The notes under the pieces: generated by a model
Databases searched by the model: none
The model's input: only the letters and a program-made list of their open reading frames with translations
What the model was told of the DNA's origin: nothing
Program-made: the position numbers and the translations under genes
Part shown: one piece after another, positions 38,362 through 49,281 of the stretch
How positions within the stretch are numbered: the first letter of the stretch is position 1
Layout of the letters: each line of letters begins with the position of its first letter
NCBI RefSeq assembly: GCF_019443285.1
Contig: NZ_CP080327.1
Coordinates: 2,228,001-2,292,000, forward strand
DNA from: Aquisediminimonas profunda
GTDB lineage: Bacteria; Pseudomonadota; Alphaproteobacteria; Sphingomonadales; Sphingomonadaceae
DNA: 64,000 nt
Direction: 5' to 3'

Positions 38362-39701
38362 TGGCAATCGAACTGAAAATGCCCGCCCTTTCTCCGACGA
38401 TGGAGGAAGGAACGCTTGCCAAATGGCTCGTCAAGGCTGGCGATACCGTGAAGTCCGGTGATATCCTCGCCGAGATTGAAACCGACAAGGCGACTATGGA
38501 ATTCGAGGCCGTCGACGAAGGCACAGTTGCGGAAATTCTTGTCCCTGCTGGTTCCGAAGGGGTGAAGGTCGGAACAGTCATCGCGACGATCACGAGCGAA
38601 GGTGAAACTGCGGTGCCGGCTGCGAAGGCGCCTGCGCCCGTTCCTGTGCCTCCGCCTGCCAGCCCGAAGCCAGAGGTGCCGGCACCTGCGCCGGCTGCTC
38701 CTGCGCCGTCAACCGACGGTTCGACAGTCAAGATGACTGTGCGCGAAGCATTGCGCGACGCAATGGCAGAAGAAATGCGCGCCGATGATCGCGTATTTGT
38801 GATGGGTGAAGAGGTTGCCGAATATCAGGGTGCTTACAAGGTCACACAGGGCCTGCTTGAAGAGTTCGGGCCGCGACGCGTGATTGACACGCCGATCACC
38901 GAATATGGCTTTGCGGGCATAGGCACCGGCGCGGCGATGGGCGGACTTCGCCCGATTGTCGAGTTCATGACGTTCAACTTCGCCATGCAAGCCATTGATC
39001 ATATTATCAATTCTGCCGCCAAGACCAATTATATGTCCGGCGGGCAGATGCGATGCCCGATTGTGTTTCGTGGTCCAAACGGGGCTGCATCCCGTGTGGC
39101 CGCGCAGCACAGCCAGAATTATGCGCCTTGGTACGCTAGTGTGCCAGGACTGATTGTCATTGCGCCTTACGACGCGGCAGATGCCAAGGGTCTGCTTCGT
39201 GCGGCCATTCAATCACCCGATCCAGTCGTGTTCCTTGAGAATGAGCTTGTTTACGGTCGCAGCTTCGAAGTTCCAGTGGGTGATTTGGTCTTGCCCATTG
39301 GGAAGGCTCGCACGGTTCGTGCCGGTCGGGATGTTACAATCGTCAGCTATTCCATCGGTGTCGGGCTGTCACTTGAGGCTGCCGAGCAATTGGCGAGCGA
39401 AGGCATCGATGCGGAAGTGATCGATTTGCGGACCCTGCGCCCGCTCGACAAGGCCGCTGTGCTGGAAAGCCTGTCGCGCACAAACCGCGTCGTCGTGGTC
39501 GAGGAAGGATGGCCGACCTGTTCAATAGCGAGCGAGATCATTGCGATCTGCATGGAAGATGGGTTCGACGATCTTGATGCGCCAGTCGCGCGCGTGTGCG
39601 ACGAGGATGTGCCCTTGCCCTACGCGGCCAATCTGGAAAAGCTGGCTCTTGTCGATGTGCCGCGAATCGTTGCTGCTGTCAGGCGGACCTGCAATCGCTG
39701 A
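38361..39701 (+). CDS. pdhB: Pyruvate dehydrogenase E1 beta subunit with lipoyl domain
   Basis: 446 residues. Residues 1-80 are a lipoyl domain, with the lipoylated Lys in [14 protein letters not shown] Pro/Ala linker (about 85-115) leads to the E1-beta transketolase-like domain (from about 120). A lipoyl domain on E1-beta, in place of E2 only, is known in alphaproteobacteria. No E2 (pdhC) follows; the gene converges with the TadE-like gene with no gap. Confidence 0.96.
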   Translation: MAIELKMPALSPTMEEGTLAKWLVKAGDTVKSGDILAEIETDKATMEFEAVDEGTVAEILVPAGSEGVKVGTVIATITSEGETAVPAAKAPAPVPVPPPASPKPEVPAPAPAAPAPSTDGSTVKMTVREALRDAMAEEMRADDRVFVMGEEVAEYQGAYKVTQGLLEEFGPRRVIDTPITEYGFAGIGTGAAMGGLRPIVEFMTFNFAMQAIDHIINSAAKTNYMSGGQMRCPIVFRGPNGAASRVAAQHSQNYAPWYASVPGLIVIAPYDAADAKGLLRAAIQSPDPVVFLENELVYGRSFEVPVGDLVLPIGKARTVRAGRDVTIVSYSIGVGLSLEAAEQLASEGIDAEVIDLRTLRPLDKAAVLESLSRTNRVVVVEEGWPTCSIASEIIAICMEDGFDDLDAPVARVCDEDVPLPYAANLEKLALVDVPRIVAAVRRTCNR

Positions 39702-40400
39702 TCAGGTCGATGTGAACCGGTTGCACGTATAGGATGTTGCGGTCGGGGCAGGGTTGTAAACGCCGTCGCCTCCTGTCGGACCTGCAAGGTCCCGGTCGTC
39801 GCGGACAACGAATGAGGCTTCGTAGCGGATTGTCCTTGCCGGAATGAACATGGTTCCGAACAATGCAGGATAATCATAGACAATCTCAACAAACATGACC
39901 GCTGCCCCGGGAGGCGCCGTGATGCGGGCAGAAGCAGATCCCATACCTGCGAAGGAGGTTCCAGTGGCGCCGGTTCCCTGTGGGCCGTAGGCCGAGGCAA
40001 CATTCTTCGTTCCAATGCACCTTTGCCAGTGGATCCATTGTCCGCCGCTCGCATTTTGCTCAAGGCTGGACAAGATCACGCGGCCGCGCGAAGTGAGATT
40101 CAAGTTACTGGTCTGACGGATCAGCCCGATGAAGCTGTCGTTCACGTCCGATTCGCGAATCTGGACCGTCGAAAGCGCGCTTTGTGCTCCCACACGTGAC
40201 ATATTGTCTGCCAGTGCCAGAGCGGATTGGGATATGCTCTGGTTGACCGTTGCAAGATTGGTCATTTCTATGCCGTATCCGCCCACCACCATGAGTAGAG
40301 GCAAGGCATAGGCGAACTCGATCATCGCCACGCCGCTGGTATCGGATTTCAGCGCGCGCATGATATGCCGCTTCGCCTGTTTGAGTGGCTTCAAGTGCAT
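39702..40400 (-). CDS. TadE-like pseudopilin of second pilus gene set
   Basis: 232 residues from ATG 40400, which overlaps the previous stop by 10 bases. The signature TSGVAMIEFAYALPLLMVVG at about residues 21-40 has the conserved Glu and one helix. The long secreted part contains two cysteines. It is the third gene of a three-gene minus-strand set with no platform, ATPase or secretin of its own, so it may use the machine at 1129-13618. Confidence 0.85.
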   Translation of the reverse strand: MHLKPLKQAKRHIMRALKSDTSGVAMIEFAYALPLLMVVGGYGIEMTNLATVNQSISQSALALADNMSRVGAQSALSTVQIRESDVNDSFIGLIRQTSNLNLTSRGRVILSSLEQNASGGQWIHWQRCIGTKNVASAYGPQGTGATGTSFAGMGSASARITAPPGAAVMFVEIVYDYPALFGTMFIPARTIRYEASFVVRDDRDLAGPTGGDGVYNPAPTATSYTCNRFTST

Positions 40401-40984
40401 CGTGCTGTCACCGTGTAAGTGGCCTGCGTTCCGTAAGGCTGGTTGCGCAGGGTTGTGCTGGCGGAAATCGTCTGGTTGGGAGACCAGCCCAGCAAACCAT
40501 ACATCGGGAAGAGCCGGGGATAGCTGACCGATGCCGTGTAGATCACGATATCGTCCGATGTACCCTGGCCGTTGAGGCCGACGTCGGCATCCCAATTATT
40601 GTTGCCGTTCTCATCCTGATAACATTCGCCGGCGTCGCGGATGCCGTTGCTGTTGCTGTCCGTAAAATTCTCGGCCTGACCGGCGCGAGTAAAGCTCGAA
40701 TAGCTCTTGCGGCTAAAGCTCCAGGTTCCGTTGGCAATGATTCGTGAGACTTGGGTCTGAACGCGGGTGTTCAAAGCCGTGCCAGCGGTGCTGCCGGTTT
40801 CGAGAGTCGCGTCGCGAGCGGCCTTTTGGACCTCACCCTGCAAGACGGATGTTGCGTAGGCCCGGAAACCCAGATCGAATGTGCCCATCATGAGCACAAG
40901 CAGCGTGGGTGAGATTATCGCAAATTCGATAATCGTCAGACCACGCGAATCCGCGACAAATCTTTTGAACAGTGCCAGCTTCAC
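40391..40984 (-). CDS. TadE-like pseudopilin with two calcium-loop-like motifs
   Basis: 197 residues. The N-terminus has the TadE signature RGLTIIEFAIISPTLLVLMM, with Glu20. Residues 109-120 (DSNSNGIRDAGE) match the EF-type loop spacing, with acidic or Asn ligands at 1, 3, 5, 9 and Glu at 12. Residues 124-134 (DENGNNNWDAD) look like a second, incomplete loop. Such loops suggest calcium-dependent folding outside the cell. The ATG overlaps the vWA gene stop (ATGA). Confidence 0.87.
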   Translation of the reverse strand: MKLALFKRFVADSRGLTIIEFAIISPTLLVLMMGTFDLGFRAYATSVLQGEVQKAARDATLETGSTAGTALNTRVQTQVSRIIANGTWSFSRKSYSSFTRAGQAENFTDSNSNGIRDAGECYQDENGNNNWDADVGLNGQGTSDDIVIYTASVSYPRLFPMYGLLGWSPNQTISASTTLRNQPYGTQATYTVTARCT

Positions 40985-42954
40985 CGTGAGAGCCTCAGCT
41001 TCGCAATGTTGGCAGCAATCTGCTGGAATTGCGCAGTCAGGGCAGCGCTGTTCGTCGCGACATAGGATTTGCCAGAGTCAGCGCAACTGACGAGCGTCGA
41101 TGGATTGCTGGTACCGAAAGCGATGGTCCAGACCGTGATATTGTTTGCGCGCGCCTGATTGCACAACGCCTGGAAGCGGGCGTTGTGGCGGTTGTTCAAG
41201 TCCGTGGTTGAGGGAGTGACCGAAGCACCCGAGACTCGCCGATCAGATTCTTCATAGCCGTGCGAGCTGTACATGGCAGGCGGCGTGTTCATCATTCCGT
41301 CGGTCATGAATATGATGTGCCGGCTGATCGGGCGACCGTTCGGCGCTGTCGTATTTTCTGAAGCAAACAGCCCATTGGGCGAAAGCAGGCGCACACCCCA
41401 GGCCATGCCGAGATCGTGGAACGTATTGCCTGTTGCGACCAGCGAGTTGACATAGTCTTCAACATCGGTGCGGGTGCGAACGGCGAGCTTGCTCGACGGG
41501 GCAGGGCACCAATACGACCCAGTGGGGCTGCGGTTAGTCGTGGTGTTCAGTTCTGTGTTGTAGCCGCCGCCCGAGCTTCTGTCATAGATCAGTTCGCTCC
41601 ACATCGGTCGCCAGCGCGTCGCGTCGCTGCTCGGTATTGTGTTGACGTCAAGATCCCAGGCGCCGCTCGGGATCGTGGTGTATGTCGACTGGGCAACTGT
41701 ATCGCGTTCCTCGACACAGCCTTCGAAAGATGTTGATGTGCCTGTGACCGTCGATCCGGCCGTGTTGACCAGATTGACCATATTGTAAGACCCTTCGGTC
41801 GTGACCGTCCCGGTTGGCGCTGAATTGAGCGTATAGGCCGTCACCACGTTACCGGCCTTGTAGTTCTCAACGTTGTAAGAAACCGGCTTATAGTCCCAAC
41901 TTGTAAACCCAAATCGACCATTGCGAGCATAGGTCGTTGTCGCCGTACGATAGCGACGTGTGCAGGTCTGGTTGCCGGAATAGGATGCCGTCACACGTTC
42001 GTAGAAGGTCTGGACAACGTTCGATGGCTGCCCTTCCTGAAACACATCATTGGTTGGTACGGTCGGGTTGCCCGAAGGACTCGGATTGAAGCCTGTAAAC
42101 GAGGTATTGTTCCCGTATTTCGTGCAATTAGTGTTGCTGATGTTGCTTCCGTAGACCTGGTTCGTCCAACTGCCATAGGTGGTCGTTGGCGACCATCCGT
42201 CCAGCGTCATGTTGGCAACGCGCGACTGGTAAGTCCAATTGTCGACCATCCAGCCCGACTGCAAGATAGGGGTGTTTGTAAAGGGATCGATGCCCAAGTT
42301 GACCGACGAGGAATAAGGCACAAAGCCAACACGAAAGCGGGCATTGGCAGAAGTTGCAGCGCTGACCGTGTCATAGAAGCTCAGAACAGCAGACCGCAAA
42401 CCGACAATCTTTGAGCCAGGACCTGAGTTGCAAGCGCTGTCATCGGGGCAGTCGGCCATAGACCCCGTGACGTCGAGGACCAGCATAACATCCGTGTTGG
42501 CCACTTCGAGGCGGGCGTCGCATTGAACGCTCAGATCTATTTGCGTGTTGCCGAATATCTGCATCACGGCCATGGGCACGCGTGCGGTTGCCGTGGCCGT
42601 CACCTGACCATCATTGGTGCGGGACGGGTTGAAGCTGATATTCGTCGTGCCAAAAGAGCCAGTTGGGAAATTGTTCGAGAAAAAGGCGCGGGCACGCGAA
42701 TCCGCCGTGGAATCGAATGTGGTTCCCGACATGTATTTGCGACCTGCGAGTACACCTGCATCGCAAGCCTGCTGAAGGCGGGATTTCACGAGATAGGCAC
42801 GGCCCATATCGACGCCCGACCCAATCATGGCCGTCAGCGGGATTATCGCGCCAGCCACGAGCATGAGCGTATTGCCCGCAGTATTGCTGCGCAGGCGGCT
42901 GATGAGTCCCTTTGCCGCGGGTACGTCAACAGTCATTAAGTCACGTTCGTTCAT
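40981..42954 (-). CDS. TadG-like protein with von Willebrand A domain
   Basis: 657 residues. A TadG-type N-terminal helix (NTAGNTLMLVAGAIIPLTAM, about 24-43) is followed by QQACDAGVLAGRK. A von Willebrand A domain begins at about 155, with the metal-ion-dependent adhesion site DVTGSMA from Asp161; a later IIFMTDGMMNTP completes the usual pattern. A Ser/Thr/Asn-rich insertion of about 200 residues separates these two parts. It is first in the minus-strand set with the two TadE-like genes. Surface or adhesive roles are plausible but inferred. Confidence 0.88.
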   Translation of the reverse strand: MNERDLMTVDVPAAKGLISRLRSNTAGNTLMLVAGAIIPLTAMIGSGVDMGRAYLVKSRLQQACDAGVLAGRKYMSGTTFDSTADSRARAFFSNNFPTGSFGTTNISFNPSRTNDGQVTATATARVPMAVMQIFGNTQIDLSVQCDARLEVANTDVMLVLDVTGSMADCPDDSACNSGPGSKIVGLRSAVLSFYDTVSAATSANARFRVGFVPYSSSVNLGIDPFTNTPILQSGWMVDNWTYQSRVANMTLDGWSPTTTYGSWTNQVYGSNISNTNCTKYGNNTSFTGFNPSPSGNPTVPTNDVFQEGQPSNVVQTFYERVTASYSGNQTCTRRYRTATTTYARNGRFGFTSWDYKPVSYNVENYKAGNVVTAYTLNSAPTGTVTTEGSYNMVNLVNTAGSTVTGTSTSFEGCVEERDTVAQSTYTTIPSGAWDLDVNTIPSSDATRWRPMWSELIYDRSSGGGYNTELNTTTNRSPTGSYWCPAPSSKLAVRTRTDVEDYVNSLVATGNTFHDLGMAWGVRLLSPNGLFASENTTAPNGRPISRHIIFMTDGMMNTPPAMYSSHGYEESDRRVSGASVTPSTTDLNNRHNARFQALCNQARANNITVWTIAFGTSNPSTLVSCADSGKSYVATNSAALTAQFQQIAANIAKLRLSR

Positions 42955-43079
42955 GGTTGATCCCCGACCAGAATGCTGGTTCAGCGTCCGGCCATGAACC
43001 GAAGACGGCTAACATGGGTTGAAGTGACAAGGTTAATGCAGTTTTATCCATCTTCTTCGGTAAACGGCAAAGTGTGCCA

Positions 43080-43739
43080 ATGATTGCGCTCTCGACTGAA
43101 CAGGATCTCGCACTGGCATTTGACAGAGCGCGTTTTCGACATGCCCATTCGTACCTGCTTCAGTTTGATCGAAGTTTGGCGAGGGCAGTTCAACAAGGAG
43201 GCCCTCCGGTTGCCGGACAGATCCGGCTTGCTTGGTGGAGGGAGCAGATTGACGACCTGCAAGCAGGGCGCGGTTCAAATCCCATTCTGGCCGGGCTCTC
43301 TATCGCCTTGCCGGACAAGGAGGCTGCACAGGAGCATCTTACCCGCATTGTCGATGCATGGGAAATGCTGTTGGTCGATGACGCCCTGAACGACGAAAGC
43401 CTCTTGTGGTATGCGAAAGGGCGAGGAGGCAACCTTTTTCGTCTCGCCGCCAATCTTACGCCGTCAAGCGACCACCATGACGCAGAGGCGGCTGGAATAC
43501 TCTGGGCTCTTGTCGATCTTGCCCGGCACTGCTCTGGCCCTGCGGTTGCGAACCGGGCATTCGGGCTTGCGCGCGCCTATCTCGGCTCAGCCCGCCAATT
43601 GCCTCGCCATCTTCGATCCTTTGCACTGCTTGCCTATTTTGCCGAACGCGATGTTGTTCGCGGCTCTGATCGGCTGCTCCCAGCGGGATCGCCCCGGCGT
43701 CTCGTGCAGGCCTGGAAATTTTCGCTCGGTCTTGGTTGA
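43080..43739 (+). CDS. Short squalene/phytoene synthase-family protein
   Basis: 219 residues from ATG 43080 (GTG 43074 is possible). The sequence IRLAWWREQIDDLQAG and the late helix AWKFSLGLG fit the squalene/phytoene synthase fold, but it is shorter than the 270-300 usual and the first DxxxD-type aspartate motif is not clear. It may be like the NDUFAF6 group, which are non-catalytic assembly factors. Substrate and activity are uncertain. Confidence 0.72.
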   Translation: MIALSTEQDLALAFDRARFRHAHSYLLQFDRSLARAVQQGGPPVAGQIRLAWWREQIDDLQAGRGSNPILAGLSIALPDKEAAQEHLTRIVDAWEMLLVDDALNDESLLWYAKGRGGNLFRLAANLTPSSDHHDAEAAGILWALVDLARHCSGPAVANRAFGLARAYLGSARQLPRHLRSFALLAYFAERDVVRGSDRLLPAGSPRRLVQAWKFSLGLG

Positions 43740-43799
43740 AACTGCATCGGATTTGCTTCGCCAGCGTGTTTTCAGGGAGCACGATGGAGGGCTGAAACA

Positions 43800-44279
43800 A
43801 TGTGGCGTTATGTTGCGGGAGCTATGGCGGCCTTGCTGCTGACCATTGCCGGGATGCTGTTCTGGTCGAGCCAGGCCGGCACAAAGAGCCTGTTGGGCGC
43901 CCCACCTGCTGCCCAAAACGAGCCGCTTGGTGCTGTCGATGTTGGCGCGCCTCTCGAAGCGAGCGAAAGGACCCGCGAGCAGAGACGCTTTTCGCGGTAT
44001 GATGCAGATGAAAATGGCGCTGTCAGCCGGGAAGAGTATTTTCAGTCCCGCAGAAAGTCATATGCGCGCCTCGATCTGGACGGCGATGGCAAACTTTCGT
44101 TTGAAGAATATGCGGCAAAGGCTGTGAAAAAATTTGCCAGTGCCGATCGCGACAAAACGGGCGCGCTGACACCTGCCGAATTCCTGGCGACGCGCGTCGC
44201 ACGCAAGCCGGGAGTGAAAGGAAACTGTCCGCCGCCACCCCTCCGCGCGAATACAGGAGGCGGGGAGGATGAGTCTTAG
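43800..44279 (+). CDS. Anchored EF-hand protein
   Basis: 159 residues. A single N-terminal membrane segment (about 3-22) anchors a periplasmic part with three EF-hand loops at 68-79 ([12 protein letters not shown]), 92-103 ([12 protein letters not shown]) and 116-127 ([12 protein letters not shown]). The first two are near-canonical; the third has Glu at 12 and Thr in place of the fifth ligand. A calcium-binding role is likely. The stop overlaps the end of trmFO on the opposite strand. Confidence 0.88.
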   Translation: MWRYVAGAMAALLLTIAGMLFWSSQAGTKSLLGAPPAAQNEPLGAVDVGAPLEASERTREQRRFSRYDADENGAVSREEYFQSRRKSYARLDLDGDGKLSFEEYAAKAVKKFASADRDKTGALTPAEFLATRVARKPGVKGNCPPPPLRANTGGGEDES

Positions 44280-45586
44280 GTCTTGAGCCATGTTGCAAGA
44301 TCCGACTTTGCGCGGTCCGTGTAACCGCGCTTGCGATCTGCTTTTCTGACTTTTTCCGGCAAAGGCGGGAAAAGACCAAAATTCACATTCATTGGCTGAT
44401 ATGTGGTGGCATCGCCGCCGGCGGTTATGTGATTGAGCAACGCACCAAGGGCTGTCGTCGAAGGAGGCGGCGCCATCTCGCGCCCGGCCAGTTCGGCCGC
44501 AAGAAATCTCCCCGCAAGAAGGCCGACCGCGGCGCTTTCGATATAGCCTTCACACCCGGTGATCTGCCCGGCAAAGCGGATATTGGGGCGTGACTTCAGT
44601 CGGAGCGACGTGTCAAGCAGTTTGGGCGACTTGATAAAGGTATTGCGGTGTAGGCCTCCGAGCCGAGCAAACTCGGCTTTTTCCAGGCCCGGTATCATGC
44701 GGAACACGCGCACCTGCTCGGCATGTTTCAGCTTGGTCTGGAAACCGACCATGTTCCACAGCGTGCCCAACGCATTGTCCTGCCGCAATTGCACGACGGC
44801 GTAAGGCCAGCGCCCCGTCTTTGGATTGTCCAGGCCAACAGGCTTCATTGGGCCATGCCGCAAGGTCTCGAGCCCGCGTGACGCCATGACTTCAATGGGC
44901 ATGCAGCCGTCAAAATAGGGCGTGTTCGCTTCCCATTCCTTGAACTCAGTCTTTTCTCCGGTGAGCAAGGCGTCGACAAATTTCAGGTACTGTTCCTTGT
45001 CCATCGGGCAATTGATATAGTCTTTGGTGTCGCCCTTGTCCCAGCGAGAGGCCATCCAGGCGACGTCCATGTCTATCGTTTCGTGATAGACAATTGGAGC
45101 CAGAGCATCGAAAAAAGCGAGAGCTTCCTCACCGGTTTCGGCACCGACCGCCTCCGCCAAGGCCGCGGCGGTGAGAGGGCCAGTGGCAATGATGGCGGGA
45201 CCATCGGGCAAAGTATCGACGCGTTCGCGGACAAGCGTGATGTTTGGATGACCTGAGATCGCTTCGGTCACGCCAGCAGCATAGCCGTCCCGGTCAACCG
45301 CAAGGGCTGAGCCAGCCGGGACGCGATGCTTGTCCGCTTCACGCAGGATAAGCGAGCCCATCGACCGCATTTCGGCATGCAACAGGCCCACTGCATTGCT
45401 TGTGTCATCGTCGGAGCGGAAGGAGTTTGAGCACACGAGTTCAGCCAGTTGTTCGGTCTTGTGTGCGGCGGTTGGTTCTAATCCGCGCATTTCCGAGAGC
45501 CGGACCGTGATTCCCGCTTCGGCAAGCTGCCAGGCTGCTTCCGATCCGGCCAAGCCGCCTCCGATGATATGGACTTGGTATGTCAT
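44276..45586 (-). CDS. trmFO: tRNA uracil-5 methyltransferase TrmFO
   Basis: 436 residues. This folate- and FAD-dependent enzyme makes m5U54 in tRNA. It has the FAD-binding [14 protein letters not shown] near the N-terminus and the family blocks [40 protein letters not shown] and [21 protein letters not shown] 45586 gives the typical N-terminus [14 protein letters not shown] 45592 would add two residues. The upstream gene is divergent. Confidence 0.95.
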   Translation of the reverse strand: MTYQVHIIGGGLAGSEAAWQLAEAGITVRLSEMRGLEPTAAHKTEQLAELVCSNSFRSDDDTSNAVGLLHAEMRSMGSLILREADKHRVPAGSALAVDRDGYAAGVTEAISGHPNITLVRERVDTLPDGPAIIATGPLTAAALAEAVGAETGEEALAFFDALAPIVYHETIDMDVAWMASRWDKGDTKDYINCPMDKEQYLKFVDALLTGEKTEFKEWEANTPYFDGCMPIEVMASRGLETLRHGPMKPVGLDNPKTGRWPYAVVQLRQDNALGTLWNMVGFQTKLKHAEQVRVFRMIPGLEKAEFARLGGLHRNTFIKSPKLLDTSLRLKSRPNIRFAGQITGCEGYIESAAVGLLAGRFLAAELAGREMAPPPSTTALGALLNHITAGGDATTYQPMNVNFGLFPPLPEKVRKADRKRGYTDRAKSDLATWLKT

Positions 45587-45636
45587 GATCATTGCCGCTA
45601 TGGCGTTTCGATGAAAAAGGCGAGGGGGGAGATGAC

Positions 45637-46323
45637 ATGATGCAGGGCAGAGGGCTGGCGCGCATCGTTCTGATTGCCGCTGTGATTGCCGGTGCCAGCT
45701 ATCTCTATGTCGTTGCGAACCATGTGTCCGGTCCACTTGCAGTTACATGGAAAGGCGCTGGCGTTGCCCTGCTGGCTGTCTATGCAGCGCTTCTGGCGCG
45801 CAATGCCGATGGCTGGCTCATTGCGCTGGTCATGGCCTTTGGAGCCATCGGTGACGTCCTGCTGGATGCACAAGGCCTGCTCGAAGGGGCAGTAGCATTT
45901 CTGGTCGGGCACATTGTCGCCATCATATTGTATCTCCGAAACCGGCGCAGCATACTTGCGCTCAGCCAGAAATGGCTGGCCACGCTAGTTCTTCCGCTGG
46001 CTGTACTCACTGCGGTCTGGTCTGTTCCAATCGAGAGTAGACCCATAGTCGGCATTTACACCGGTTTCGTTGCGGCAATGGCAGCAGCGGCGTGGATCAG
46101 CCGCTTTCCAAGGTATCGCACTGGTATCGGCGCGATGATGTTCGTCGCATCCGACTTGCTGATATTCGCACGGATGGGGCCGTTGGCAGGCGAGGCCTGG
46201 GTAAGCTTCGCGATCTGGGGGCTCTATTTCGGCGGTCAGCTGCTGATCGTATTGGGCGTGACGCAGACACTCGCGAACGAAGACCCTGCGAGGCTTAGCG
46301 CGCGTCCAGATTGCGGGTACTGA
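45637..46323 (+). CDS. YhhN/lysoplasmalogenase-family membrane protein
   Basis: 228 residues, eight likely membrane helices. ATG 45637 has a GGGGGGAG binding site upstream and the track is open further up. The GAIGDVLLD motif, with an Asp in the third helix region, and ASDLLIFAR near the end are typical of the YhhN family, in which eukaryotic members hydrolyse lysoplasmalogen. Bacterial substrates are mostly untested. It overlaps the convergent DUF952 gene by 29 bases. Confidence 0.87.
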   Translation: MMQGRGLARIVLIAAVIAGASYLYVVANHVSGPLAVTWKGAGVALLAVYAALLARNADGWLIALVMAFGAIGDVLLDAQGLLEGAVAFLVGHIVAIILYLRNRRSILALSQKWLATLVLPLAVLTAVWSVPIESRPIVGIYTGFVAAMAAAAWISRFPRYRTGIGAMMFVASDLLIFARMGPLAGEAWVSFAIWGLYFGGQLLIVLGVTQTLANEDPARLSARPDCGY

Positions 46324-46606
46324 TGACCGCGCCGATCGGCAGGACGCCATAGACATGCGGAAAAAGCGCACCGCCTCGTGACACTTCCCATCGGACCGTT
46401 TCACCAAGCATGGACAAGTCGACCTCTGCAATAACGAGGCCGAACTGCCCGGCAAAATGCTTGTCCAGCGTGCCCTGAACCTGATCGGCGGCAGACAGGT
46501 GAATATATCCGTCCGCAAGATCCACCGGCGCCCCCTGGAACAGGCAGTCAGCTTGAAACTGCGCCCATTGGGAAGCCGTCAGGATCTTGAAGGCGGTTTG
46601 AGTCAC
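46295..46606 (-). CDS. DUF952 family protein
   Basis: 103 residues. The block DGYIHLSAADQVQGTLDKHF is the DUF952 signature and the later VRWEVSRGGALFPHVYGVLP completes it. The family resembles glutathione S-transferase-related small proteins; the function is unknown. The ATG overlaps the gyrA stop in ATGA. Confidence 0.9.
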   Translation of the reverse strand: MTQTAFKILTASQWAQFQADCLFQGAPVDLADGYIHLSAADQVQGTLDKHFAGQFGLVIAEVDLSMLGETVRWEVSRGGALFPHVYGVLPIGAVISTRNLDAR

Positions 46607-49281
46607 GCGTCTGGCGTTTCGTCGTCGCTTTCGCTTTCCTCGATGAGTGCGGCACTGACGACATGTTCATCATTGGCCACGTCGAAGAGTTTCACGCCTG
46701 CAGTATTGCGGCCGATCACGCGCATGCCTTCGACTTCCATCCGGATCATCTTTGCCTGATCGGTGACCAGCATCAGTTGCTCGCCATTCTTGGCCGGGAA
46801 GCTTGCAACAACCGGTCCGTTGCGAGCAATGTTGTCGATATTGGTAATCCCTTGGCCACCCCGATTGGTGCGCCGATATTCATAGGCCGAGGACCGCTTT
46901 CCGTAGCCGTTGGCGCAGACCGTCATGATGAACTGTTCGCGTTCCTGCAATTCCGCCATCCGTTCTGCCGAGAGGGTCGGGGCGTTCTCATTGTCTTTCC
47001 ACGGTGCAGCGCGCAAATAAGCCTCGCGTTCGTCCTGAGTGGCCCCCGAACGACGCAGGATGGACAGCGAAATCACTTCGTCATTCCCCTTCAATGTCAT
47101 GCCACGCACGCCCGTTGACGTCCGGCTCTGGAATTCGCGAACATCCGTGCCTTCAAAGCGGATTGCCTTGCCTGCCCGAGTAGCGAGCAACACGTCGTCA
47201 CCCTCAGACAAGAGCGCAACACCAATCAAACGATCGGCACTGTCCTCATCGAAGCGCATGGCGATCTTGCCATTCGATGGCACGTTTGTGAATGCATCCA
47301 TGCTGTTGCGCCGGACTGTTCCCTTGGCCGTTGCGAACATGACGTGGAGCTTGCCCCATTCGGCTTCATCTTCCGGCAACGGAAGCACTGTGGAAATTGT
47401 TTCTCCGGGGGCCAGGGGCAGCAGATTGATCATCGGTCGACCGCGGGTGTTGGGTCCGCCCTCGGGCAAACGCCATACCTTCAGGCGATAGACCTTGCCT
47501 GCAGTGGAGAAGAAAAGAACCGGCGTATGCGTGGATGTCACGAACAGTTCTGTGACGACATCCTCGTCCTTCGTGGCCATGGCCGCCCGACCCTTGCCGC
47601 CTCGCCGCTGTGCGCGGAACGTATCGAGGGTCGTCCGCTTGATGTAGCCGTCCAGCGTTACCGTAACGACCATGTCCTCGCGCTCGATCAGGTCTTCATC
47701 ATCGACGCCGTCGAATGCGGCCGTGATTTCCGATCGGCGCGGCGTCGAAAACTCGTCGCGAACTGCGATCAGTTCCTCGCGCATGACGTCGTAAAGCTTG
47801 GTGCGATCGGCCAGAATGCCGAGCAGGTAAGCAATGCTGTCTGAAAGTTCCTTCAGCTCCTTGCCGATTTCGTCCCGACCAAGCGCGGTCAGTCGATGCA
47901 GGCGCAGGTCGAGGATTGCGCGGACCTGGACATCAGACAGCCGGTAGGTCGACATGCCCGCCGTGTCCTGATCATCAACCGCTTCGACGAGCGCGATATA
48001 GGGCGCGATTTCGGCTACCGGCCAATCGCGCTTGCCCAGTTTCTCGCGCGCTTCGGCGGGGCTGGACGATCCGCGGATCATGCGCACGACTTCATCAAGG
48101 TTGGTGACTGCAATGACGAGTCCCAGCAAGACATGGGCCCTGTCACGCGCCTTGGCGAGTTCGAACTTGGAACGCCGCGTGATGACTTCTTCGCGAAATT
48201 TCACGAAGGCTTCAATCATGTCGCGAAGCGTGAGTACTTCAGGCCTGCCGCCCCGAATCGCGAGCATGTTGGCAGCAAAATTCGATTGGGCAGGAGTGTG
48301 CCTCCAGAGCTGGTTCAATACGACCTCTGGCGACGCATCCCGTTTGAGATCGATCACGATGCGCACCCCAAAGCGATTCGATTCGTCACGAATGTCCGAG
48401 ATGCCTTCGATTTTCTTTTCCTTGGCGGCTTCGGCGATCCGTTCCACCAGCGCATTCTTGCCCTGCTGGTAAGGAATTTCCGTGAGCACGATGCTCCGCC
48501 TGTCACCGCGGCCTTCTTCGATGACATGGCGGCAACGCATGACAATCGAGCCCTTGCCGGTCGTATAGGCCGACCGGGCGCCGTGGAGGCCCAGAATCAA
48601 GGCGCCCGTCGGGAAGTCTGGCGCGGGAACGATGTCCATCAGCTCCTCGGCAGTGATGGCGCCATTGTCGATATAGGCAATGGCTGCATTGACCACTTCG
48701 CCGAGGTTGTGAGGCGGAATATTTGTCGCCATGCCGACGGCAATGCCGCCTGCGCCGTTGACAAGGAGATTGGGGAAGCGCGCGGGAAGGACCTGTGGCT
48801 CATGCTCCGACGCATCATAGTTCGGCTGGAAGTCGACTGTGTCCTTCTCGATATCGTCGAGCAGCGCATTGGCGACTTTTGCAAGCCGTGCTTCGGTATA
48901 GCGCTGCGCCGCCGGCGGATCGGGATCCATCGACCCGAAGTTGCCTTGCCCATCGATAAGGGGCAGGCGCATCGCCCAATCCTGTGTCAGTCGCGCAAGG
49001 GCATCGTAGATCGCCTGGTCGCCGTGGGGATGATACTTGCCCATCGTATCCCCGACGATACGTGCGCTCTTCTTATAAGCCTTATTCCAGACATAACCGC
49101 TTTCATGGGCCGACCACAAAATCCGGCGATGCACGGGCTTCAGGCCGTCGCGGACGTCGGGCAGTGCACGCGAAACGATGACGGACATCGCATAGTCGAG
49201 GTAGCTCGACTTCATCTCATCAACAATGTTGATCGGGCTGATATCCGAAGGGTCGGCGAGGACTGTCTCGTCGTTGCTCAA
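46603..49281 (-). CDS. gyrA: DNA gyrase subunit A
   Basis: 892 residues, full-length. The catalytic Tyr128 lies in [10 protein letters not shown]. The quinolone-determining region reads [18 protein letters not shown] (81-98), so the position equal to E. coli Ser83 is Gln89, while Asp87 is kept as Asp93. The six-bladed C-terminal domain contains the GyrA-box QRRGGKGR. It makes negative supercoils with GyrB. It shares a message with the DUF952 gene. Confidence 0.98.
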   Translation of the reverse strand: MSNDETVLADPSDISPINIVDEMKSSYLDYAMSVIVSRALPDVRDGLKPVHRRILWSAHESGYVWNKAYKKSARIVGDTMGKYHPHGDQAIYDALARLTQDWAMRLPLIDGQGNFGSMDPDPPAAQRYTEARLAKVANALLDDIEKDTVDFQPNYDASEHEPQVLPARFPNLLVNGAGGIAVGMATNIPPHNLGEVVNAAIAYIDNGAITAEELMDIVPAPDFPTGALILGLHGARSAYTTGKGSIVMRCRHVIEEGRGDRRSIVLTEIPYQQGKNALVERIAEAAKEKKIEGISDIRDESNRFGVRIVIDLKRDASPEVVLNQLWRHTPAQSNFAANMLAIRGGRPEVLTLRDMIEAFVKFREEVITRRSKFELAKARDRAHVLLGLVIAVTNLDEVVRMIRGSSSPAEAREKLGKRDWPVAEIAPYIALVEAVDDQDTAGMSTYRLSDVQVRAILDLRLHRLTALGRDEIGKELKELSDSIAYLLGILADRTKLYDVMREELIAVRDEFSTPRRSEITAAFDGVDDEDLIEREDMVVTVTLDGYIKRTTLDTFRAQRRGGKGRAAMATKDEDVVTELFVTSTHTPVLFFSTAGKVYRLKVWRLPEGGPNTRGRPMINLLPLAPGETISTVLPLPEDEAEWGKLHVMFATAKGTVRRNSMDAFTNVPSNGKIAMRFDEDSADRLIGVALLSEGDDVLLATRAGKAIRFEGTDVREFQSRTSTGVRGMTLKGNDEVISLSILRRSGATQDEREAYLRAAPWKDNENAPTLSAERMAELQEREQFIMTVCANGYGKRSSAYEYRRTNRGGQGITNIDNIARNGPVVASFPAKNGEQLMLVTDQAKMIRMEVEGMRVIGRNTAGVKLFDVANDEHVVSAALIEESESDDETPDA

